Of a stretch of DNA of 52,647 nt, positions 48,101-52,647 are shown one piece after another. The notes under the pieces are model-generated. The model was given only the letters and a program-made list of their open reading frames with translations, did no database searches and was not told the origin of the DNA. Source of the DNA: a virus; IMG/VR virus record IMGVR_UViG_3300049846_001015, positions 1 through 52,647 of that record; one strand, 5' to 3'. The first letter of the stretch is position 1. Each line of letters starts with the position of its first letter. Position numbers and translations under genes: made by a program.

Positions 48101-48901
48101 GGAAAGACCCGTTCCAGCTAGGGTTCCCCGGATACCCCGATCTCCTAGAATCCCCGCCGCGGCCGCCGCTTCTTCCAAAGTAACACCGAGGGCGCTCGCC
48201 GTTGGAGCGAGAATCTTCATCGTCTCGGCTAGAGACTCAAGCGTGGTATTCGAGTTGGTAAATGTCTGCGTGAGGATATCCCCGACGCGGGCGAAGTTGT
48301 CGGCTTCCAAGCCGAAAGACCGCGAGATGTTGGCTACGATCTCTGCGGTTCTTTGTAAATCGGTCCCGGAAGCAGAGGCCAGATTCACTACCGTAGGGAG
48401 AGCTTGCTTTAATTCATTAGCAGAAAACCCCGCCAACGCCAGAGCTTGTGCCGCCTGCGCCACCTGAGTAGCACTAAACTCCGAAATTTCGCCCAAATAG
48501 ATGAACTGCTCGGCGAGTTCCGCCACGATCATAGATGTCGTGACACTATCTTCTCGGAGCCCGCCAATCACGGAGCGGACATCTGCTACGGCTTGCTCAA
48601 ATTTCGCGCCCTCAATAATAATTGGAGCAAACCCAGCGGCGACCGCAGCACCGAATCCAAGAGCCTGTCTGCCCGCGTCCCGTAGGGCGAACGACAAGTG
48701 CCGCATGTTGCGGAGAGTAGTGCGGGAAGCTTCTGCGGCGATCTGGAGAGCGTCCCCGGCTTTCGTCATGTTGCCAGAAAAACCTTGCAGTCCGTTTCCG
48801 AAATTCTGCAAGGCATTCTTGAGATCGGCGAGATCCTTCATCCCATGTACGGTTGCGCGTACATGGACTACAGCTTCACCGAGATTTTTTTGAGTTGTCA
48901 T
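45182..48901 (-). CDS. Tail tape measure protein, 1239 aa
   Basis: The N-terminal 340 residues match TP901-type tape measures: GAKFEQAVADVRSVIGG, LGEISEFSATQVAQAAQALALAG, LTQTFTNSNTTLESLAETM and the GDRGIRGTLAGTGL region. Around 420-460 and 500-530 are hydrophobic segments typical of the channel-forming part. A long coiled coil (about 620-1100) sets tail length, so a long tail is expected. ATG 48901 follows the frameshifted chaperone. Confidence 0.92.
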   Translation of the reverse strand: MTTQKNLGEAVVHVRATVHGMKDLADLKNALQNFGNGLQGFSGNMTKAGDALQIAAEASRTTLRNMRHLSFALRDAGRQALGFGAAVAAGFAPIIIEGAKFEQAVADVRSVIGGLREDSVTTSMIVAELAEQFIYLGEISEFSATQVAQAAQALALAGFSANELKQALPTVVNLASASGTDLQRTAEIVANISRSFGLEADNFARVGDILTQTFTNSNTTLESLAETMKILAPTASALGVTLEEAAAAAGILGDRGIRGTLAGTGLSRAFNQIREEADKFGEALEKVGSSYSRIDLTKNSLSDIVAEFERIQKISNEDFLNIAEIFDERAARSFINLIQGGSEAFDRILKLNQQASGVADAVRQIRLDTLAGDAEKLKSNFQSLLVEVFEVLKPRIREMVQGLISIVDSIRAWVKENPALVASLARMAEILISIVVPAGAVLLVMGKIVAFAAGFYSLGVAISSAQAQFAILQQTMAAATAQSIALQAAMTRVRIAALLFKTAMIGTIAGTAAAVGILIGLQLGNWIMESARAAYEASDAYRELNAEILALIRNTELLIKRQNQQTDNSRQAIELMQKGTNLTAKDFEELKRLTGSESGLAGGTSAVDEIRAQFRANQEKIFELNDKAAKLGEQIDASAMPAWKRIGYNLSFGLLAGDFGFKDLAEKKAEYNDLNKEIEKLQEANNKLVESMKDASKTSQSFKTVRDALLGGNANLAEKVKKDQEALISVNDQIMKANEDFISAPAEERQNIQDRISLLLKERELLEARLKLLSPMQGAVGDRDFLAEAGGNIEAATAAFKDFLNQQEAARTELEKLKAVEESYGMTLEDIEKGLKRNAETLREKIDAIREATDAQDEYLKSAMAVAIAENDMTKATAIGALRARIAQKATEDQNKLIDEANEKQAETIDGLQLERAERERNVAEYEKMKKKVGQAAIQSEANDLFQLTGDPAQDAQILARQKEFIRLKEEELQLEIEAQKKTWSDEDKKAAEKERKELEKKWKTQKEQAKERDDIEMDILKSLAGQAQNARELAYFMSMIAAIEQKREDAVYNSQRRTFRAAEMLEALDRRRRKLAAAGEDTASIDNLIRRKKQEFLLMDAFFQRRQKTAGIDVGGTGFDPNTIPDKIKNTMTPEIETALNNIQTLFAASPAMWVDAFLLEWIKQIARLKGFVSNGFNLDGNLPGIPNPFTLPNSANPNGTPLADNRTVQINVNNNGADLDLLRRTIRDALNSGGFSV

Positions 48902-48914
48902 AGCCGCTTTCAGC

Positions 48915-49126
48915 CTATTTACCCAACCAGCTTCGGAAATCCTCAGCTTTTGCGTGATGCGCTACGCGAACTGACTGGGCCAAGTCGCGCACCCGCTCTC
49001 TTCTCAATTTGACAGCTTCTTGAAAGAGAACTCTCAATTGAGTTAGGGTATGAGATCCCGCCTCCGCGACGGACAATCCCGTTTGAATACAGAAGTTGCT
49101 TAGGAACGAGACGAAAGTTACCCTTT
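48915..49126 (-). CDS. -1 frame extension of the tail assembly chaperone (gpG-T-like)
   Basis: The region between the chaperone stop (49118) and the tape measure has a well-formed helical coding frame of 69 codons (FVSFLSNFCIQTG; LTQLRVLFQEAVKLRRERV; ending DFRSWLGK). It is in the -1 frame of the upstream gene and has no start codon with a ribosome binding site. The shared end CCGAAAGGGTAA is the likely slip zone. This is the classic chaperone arrangement just before the tape measure. The exact slip codon is unclear. Confidence 0.65.
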
Positions 49127-49555
49127 CGGGTTCTTCGCCTCCGTGAAAGCGGGCAGAATCTTCTGTAGACCCATCTCTCGAAAAACCGAGAAGATCTCCG
49201 CGAAGTCATTAACTTTGTTAATGGCGGAAATCAATTTGAATCCGTCTGTCGCGGGGAGATTCAGGAAATAATCCGGATCTTTCCCCGTGGACGCCGCAAA
49301 GACTTCGTGAAGAACACCGTGGGTTTTTTCGTCCCCGGTCAAAGCCGTTAGAAAGTGCGCGTCCGGCTCGCTGCCCATACCCGCCAAAGCATTAGACGCT
49401 TTGGCTAAAACAGCGACCAAGGAATTGAAGGATAGTTCTCGAACGGAGACAGTCTCTCCGTTTTTGAACACCACGTCAACTCCAAGATTCAAGAACTTCT
49501 CAGTAGAGACTTCTTTCTCTTTCTTAGGAGCGTCAGCCCCTTTCGATTTCGACAT
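49118..49555 (-). CDS. Tail assembly chaperone (gpG-like), 145 aa
   Basis: Position (before the tape measure, after the tube genes), a Lys-rich N-terminus and a compact helical domain (LSFNSLVAVLAKASNALAG; FKLISAINKVNDFAEIFSVF) fit a tail chaperone that coats the tape measure. It ends AKNPKG with a stop in the frameshift zone. ATG 49555 is preferred to the upstream in-frame start at 49618. Confidence 0.7.
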   Translation of the reverse strand: MSKSKGADAPKKEKEVSTEKFLNLGVDVVFKNGETVSVRELSFNSLVAVLAKASNALAGMGSEPDAHFLTALTGDEKTHGVLHEVFAASTGKDPDYFLNLPATDGFKLISAINKVNDFAEIFSVFREMGLQKILPAFTEAKNPKG

Positions 49556-49566
49556 TTGCTTTCCTC

Positions 49567-49830
49567 TTATCGGATGGTTTTTGCTTTTCGAAGGTGGTCG
49601 CGGAGATTGTTCAAACACTGGTCGTAGTGACGAGGTTCGACAACAGCCTCTTGGTTGTTGTACTTGAACATGACGCTGTTAAACGTCTGCTCGTCAGTTT
49701 CCAAGTCGAGAACAAACTCGAACACCCCACTCCGGTCAGAGTGAGGTTGCAACTTATCGAGGCGGGCCGGGAAATACTTCTGAGCCCACAAAAAACCGGC
49801 TTCTTGTAAATCCCTTGTCGGGTATCGCAT
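49567..49830 (-). CDS. DUF5659-like small protein, 87 aa
   Basis: DLQEAGFLWAQKYFPARLDKL, FEFVLDLE and EAVVEPRHYDQCLNNLRDHLR follow a small phage domain I recall as DUF5659-like. Located among tail genes. AAGGA precedes ATG 49830 at 8 bases. Confidence 0.55.
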   Translation of the reverse strand: MRYPTRDLQEAGFLWAQKYFPARLDKLQPHSDRSGVFEFVLDLETDEQTFNSVMFKYNNQEAVVEPRHYDQCLNNLRDHLRKAKTIR

Positions 49831-49858
49831 AGTATCTATCCTTGTCACGGGGTTTGGG

Positions 49859-50209
49859 TTACAGCGGGAGCGTGACCGTAATCACAACATCGTCGCTGTC
49901 GGCGGTCGTAGTCGCCGCATGGGTGATGTCGAACGACATGCTGAGCGTGTCAAAGACATACTCAATCTCTTGATAACCGCAGGCGCAATCGCAACCCGTG
50001 GTATTGGCGGTCAAGTCGTTGGCGACTTCCGAGTTCGTTGCATTCGCGAGAAACTGGGCCAGCGCGTTCAACAGAACTTGCTTAATCAGTCGGCACGAAG
50101 TCAACGCATTGCAGTCGTCATCGACCGTGAAAGTCAAGGTGTCAACGGTCCGATTGACCACGACATCGAAACTCTCAATGAAGCACTCTTTACGAGAGCA
50201 GCTAGGCAT
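49859..50209 (-). CDS. Tail-region structural protein, 116 aa
   Basis: A beta-rich, Cys-containing protein (SCSRKECFIESFDVVVN; CDCACGYQEIEYVFDTLSMSF; ending VVITVTLPL). It has the amphipathic strand pattern of virion proteins, but no family is assigned. Sits directly after the putative tube protein. Confidence 0.6.
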   Translation of the reverse strand: MPSCSRKECFIESFDVVVNRTVDTLTFTVDDDCNALTSCRLIKQVLLNALAQFLANATNSEVANDLTANTTGCDCACGYQEIEYVFDTLSMSFDITHAATTTADSDDVVITVTLPL

Positions 50210-50233
50210 TGTAAAAACTCCAAAAAGAAAGGG

Positions 50234-50755
50234 TTAGGCGCACGCAACGGAACTCTGATAAGAGCATCCGTCGTAAATACAACCAAAGAACCCGGTGTCG
50301 GGATCTTTGAAGATTTCGAACTCAATCGGCAGTTGCACCGCTTGATCTCGAAACATTTGGTATTCCACGGTCGTTTGCACGTTGACGGCACGATCAAAAA
50401 CAAAGGTTCGACAACCGCAACCCGGACCCGGCCCCTTCACGGCAAGCTCATGCTCGTTAATAAAGCAAGAACTATTATACCCGAGGCACAGGGTAGTTGC
50501 GTTAGATTTATTAGCGTTCGGATACCCGAAAGCCAACAAGAGGTTGTCGAGCGTCACTTCCATGAGAGTCGCGGCCACGAAGAACTTTTCGAGACTGCGA
50601 AACTTGGAAACGATCCCAATGAACTGATCCGCGATGTTTTCAACATACTCGGATTCCTGACGGATGGTGACCCCGCCAGTCGTGAAACCCAAATCGCTAC
50701 CGTCAACGCAAAGCGTAGCCGCGCCGACGATAATGTTTTCAGGATTTCCAGCCAT
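50234..50755 (-). CDS. Putative major tail tube protein, 173 aa
   Basis: The start NIIVGAATLCVDGSDLGFTTGGVTI and then SEYVENIADQFIGIVSKF resemble tail tube proteins of long-tailed phages, where a beta-sandwich ring is stacked into the tube. Size and place between the completion protein and the chaperone agree. Cys are numerous (GPGCGCRTF; CIYDGCSYQSS). Confidence 0.68.
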   Translation of the reverse strand: MAGNPENIIVGAATLCVDGSDLGFTTGGVTIRQESEYVENIADQFIGIVSKFRSLEKFFVAATLMEVTLDNLLLAFGYPNANKSNATTLCLGYNSSCFINEHELAVKGPGPGCGCRTFVFDRAVNVQTTVEYQMFRDQAVQLPIEFEIFKDPDTGFFGCIYDGCSYQSSVACA

Positions 50756-50757
50756 TT

Positions 50758-51330
50758 TTAGACCTCATTAGGGTAACAGAAGAATCCATAATAGTCATCG
50801 ACTAAGTACGGACATTCCGCATCGACTTCGAATTCAGCTTCCTCACCACAAACTTTATCCGACCAGACAAAGGCAGCTTGGACTAGAATTCGAAAAGAAT
50901 CTGTGTCCTGTTCCAACATCGGGGCAATAATAGTCCTGAATCTGTACTCGGTTGAGACGTTTCTAATGAAATTATCAGAAACGTCGTAGAACCATCGCGT
51001 CTCCTCTCCAGGAGGGATAATCGTGAGCAAGTCGATTATCCGGTCAGCGATCATGGAGGTTTTCAACTGGTCACAAGAAATGCAATGGAACCCGACAAGG
51101 CTATCGCGCATTCTCGTAACGCCGTTGTTCTCCCCCAAGGGACCGCTGGCGATGATCTGTATGCCAACGAACGGGTAACGTCCGTGGCTTTTTGGATACC
51201 ATTCCGCAATCCGCGTTTCGGCTTCCTGCCTCTCGGTATCCGAACCCTCTTTCAGCAAGTCAACCAAGACCGAATCGGTCAAAAGGGCTGATCTAATTGC
51301 GTCGAGAAGATTTGTGTCGCCGTATGCCAT
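50758..51330 (-). CDS. Tail completion/terminator-like protein, 190 aa
   Basis: LLDAIRSALLTDSVLVDLL, PFVGIQIIASGP, then a mixed beta region GFHCISCDQLKTSMIADRIIDLL is the layout of tail terminator (gpU-like) proteins that cap the tube at the neck. The last 30 residues are acidic with Tyr (YLVDDYYGFFCYP). Confidence 0.62.
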   Translation of the reverse strand: MAYGDTNLLDAIRSALLTDSVLVDLLKEGSDTERQEAETRIAEWYPKSHGRYPFVGIQIIASGPLGENNGVTRMRDSLVGFHCISCDQLKTSMIADRIIDLLTIIPPGEETRWFYDVSDNFIRNVSTEYRFRTIIAPMLEQDTDSFRILVQAAFVWSDKVCGEEAEFEVDAECPYLVDDYYGFFCYPNEV

Positions 51331-51331
51331 G

Positions 51332-51874
51332 TTATTTCAAGAACACCTGACCGAATCGGGCCATGACGCTATTGGCGTAACGACGAATATTTCCAAAAAA
51401 CTTAGGGACGAGGATCGGGTAGTCCTTTTGACCATAATCCCGCAATCCCTGAATGATCCCCTGAGAGATTCTCAGCAAAGTTCCGGTATCCCACCCGACA
51501 ACGGGACCGTACTTTTTCCAAACCCACTGGCGAATCGTTCTCGCGTCCGGCTCAAAAGGGGGGTGACCTTCTTCCAGGTTGACCCCGTAAGGAACATAAT
51601 ACCCCATCTGCACCGTAAGTTGGTCCCCCTTATCCTCAATGATCCCGGCTTTTATGCTCCGATAGAGATAACCTTTGTAAACGTGGTCTCCATTCGGGCG
51701 GGGATGGGCTAGTGGATCTGTGGCTTTGGACAGTTCCTTCTTGATTTTCTGGATAGTTCCGTCCAAGGGCTCGACGAAAATGTAGTTTTTCTTCTTTTCA
51801 AACCGCTCAATTCGGGTACGAATTGCGTTTGCGACCTTCTTAAACCCGGCAAAGTGGTAAGTTCCGCGAATCAC
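51332..51874 (-). CDS. HK97 gp10-like neck protein, 180 aa
   Basis: An N-terminal helix (VANAIRTRIERFEKK), LYRSIKAGI, YYVPYGVNLEEGHPPFEPDARTI and a C-terminal helix match the gp10-like head-tail connector family. The Y-x-x-x-x-E-x-G motif is its hallmark. ATG overlaps the upstream stop. Confidence 0.72.
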   Translation of the reverse strand: MIRGTYHFAGFKKVANAIRTRIERFEKKKNYIFVEPLDGTIQKIKKELSKATDPLAHPRPNGDHVYKGYLYRSIKAGIIEDKGDQLTVQMGYYVPYGVNLEEGHPPFEPDARTIRQWVWKKYGPVVGWDTGTLLRISQGIIQGLRDYGQKDYPILVPKFFGNIRRYANSVMARFGQVFLK

Positions 51875-52536
51875 AGCTTGGGTGTCCCGTCTGACTCGTC
51901 AAGTTCGGCTTGAACAGTCGTGTAAGAGTAGCGGGAATAGTCGTCCAACTGGTTCTTAATCATCAAAATGCGGTAATCTACGGGCGGACCCGTGAACCGC
52001 AAGAAACTAAACCCAACCGGCCAATCTGCACACGGAATTTTTCCGGCAACTTCTTCGTCAGCGCCGTCGTAAAACAAAGTAAAACTCCCGTCCAAGGGAG
52101 TTACCGACGTTTCCAAGTTGTCGCTAACGTAAGCGGCGGACTGGGTACTCCATTTCAGGAGCAACGGCCCCTCGGGAGTATTGATCCAGATATGAGGACC
52201 AAATCCCATTGGGACATCCGGGGGAGCGTAGACGTTCGGATCTACCCCCCAAGGAACTCGAACAAAATCATTCCGCAGAATCCGAGTCGGAATCGACTGA
52301 AATCCAAGAATGAATCTCCGCACCCTCGCCGCATCTATCCCCTGAATCTTCGGCGTCTCCCAATTCTCCGCAAAGAACCGAAGCTCCGAGGACCGACCCA
52401 TCACTTTCTCGTACAAGAGTGTGACTTCGCACTCTTTCCCGATCCGCCCCTTCTGTACCTTGTCCGTTTTGCGAATTATCTGGAATGGGTGGACTAGGTT
52501 GAGGGGCCGGATTCGGGAGTTGGGGACGATTGACAT
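51871..52536 (-). CDS. Head-tail region protein, 221 aa
   Basis: Starts HPFQIIRKTDKVQKGRIG after a short lead; a beta-rich body (HIWINTPEGPLLLKWS; FTLFYDGADEEV). Probably a connector or minor virion protein by position. GGAG lies 7 bases before ATG 52536. Confidence 0.62.
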   Translation of the reverse strand: MSIVPNSRIRPLNLVHPFQIIRKTDKVQKGRIGKECEVTLLYEKVMGRSSELRFFAENWETPKIQGIDAARVRRFILGFQSIPTRILRNDFVRVPWGVDPNVYAPPDVPMGFGPHIWINTPEGPLLLKWSTQSAAYVSDNLETSVTPLDGSFTLFYDGADEEVAGKIPCADWPVGFSFLRFTGPPVDYRILMIKNQLDDYSRYSYTTVQAELDESDGTPKL

Positions 52537-52647
52537 AGATTAGCTCCGTTCCGTCAGTGTAAAACTTCTCGACTTTGAACCCGTCTTTGGGATCAATAAT
52601 CTGAGGACCGAAGAACCGATAACCCCCAGCGGTGGATTGCAGTTCTT
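52537..52647 (-). CDS. 3' part of an upstream gene, truncated by the window
   Basis: The frame reading GGYRFFGPQIIDPKDGFKVE looks coding and continues open across the start of the next gene to a stop at 52268. Another frame stops at about 52543. I cannot tell which end is real. The gene begins beyond the window. Confidence 0.4.

Noticed and set aside
48943-49209. +1 frame ORF between chaperone and tape measure
   Set aside because: The frame is open but rich in Arg and Ser with no folding pattern, whereas the -1 frame gives regular amphipathic helices ending just before the tape measure.
52268-52536. Upstream gene continuing 269 bases into the next gene
   Set aside because: The frame is open, but its codons beyond 52500 look like a shadow of the well-formed 51871-52536 frame. 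Left as an unresolved 3' end only.
1-52647. Genome-wide reassignment of UGA
   Set aside because: Many genes end in TGA within ATGA or GTGA overlaps, and long ORFs such as the tape measure have no internal TGA. So UGA remains a stop in general; at most, local read-through is possible.

Overview
The window reads as part of a tailed (caudovirus) phage genome or prophage. Every supported gene, including both tRNAs, lies on the minus strand, so transcription runs from high to low coordinates. Genes are packed end to end, with many ATGA, GTGA or TAATG overlaps, and I see no stretch over 300 bases without a gene. I see no rRNA, CRISPR array, integrase, terminase, portal or capsid gene; head and packaging genes presumably lie beyond 52647. 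A 1239-residue tape measure and the lack of a contractile sheath gene suggest a siphovirus-like long tail. The host is an inference. Cys- and Thr-rich tail proteins and glycosyltransferases with a CDCKAKAEEMD-type C-terminal module resemble, from memory, proteins of Planctomycetes and their phages.

Layout in the direction of transcription. 52.6-40.9 kb: neck and tail module (connector-like protein, gp10-like protein, tail completion, tube, chaperone with a likely -1 frameshift, tape measure, distal tail protein, and a 1299-residue Cys-rich tail protein with poly-Thr linkers). 40.9-33.1 kb: four glycosyltransferases mixed with small zinc or Cys-rich genes and an odd tRNA with anticodon UCA. 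33.1-31.1 kb: a further tail (hub-like) protein. 31.1-18 kb: replication and recombination block (helicase loader, DnaB-like helicase, primase, ssDNA-binding protein, family A polymerase, RNase H, SF2 helicase, two methyltransferases, HNH endonuclease, RecA). 18-15 kb: further methyltransferase, glycosyltransferase and MazG-like genes. 15-5.2 kb: small accessory genes, including a Lar-like protein, two nuclease-fold proteins, membrane proteins, a tRNA-Arg and a DUF6745 protein. 5.2-0 kb: very small genes.

Two observations stand out. (1) From 5128 down to 2543 there are 15 consecutive small genes (44-68 codons) whose products share one core, roughly FAGYxEFDxVIxPF, with an invariant Gly and Asp spaced G-x4-D. 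The flanks are highly diverged. A strong intrinsic terminator sits just upstream of the first copy. I do not recognise this family. (2) At 36186-35947 a Cys-rich gene carries an in-frame UGA exactly where its adjacent paralog has a Cys. About 1 kb further along the same strand lies a short tRNA with anticodon UCA and tRNA-Cys-type acceptor identity (G2:C71, C3:G70, U73). Together they suggest UGA-to-Cys decoding, though a simple nonsense mutation is not excluded.

Replication genes are in a conventional order (loader, helicase, primase, SSB, polymerase, RNase H, helicase, recombinase), so the phage likely builds its own replisome. The methyltransferases and the Lar-like protein point to evasion of host restriction. 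The glycosyltransferases lie beside the Thr-rich tail protein, which suggests virion glycosylation.
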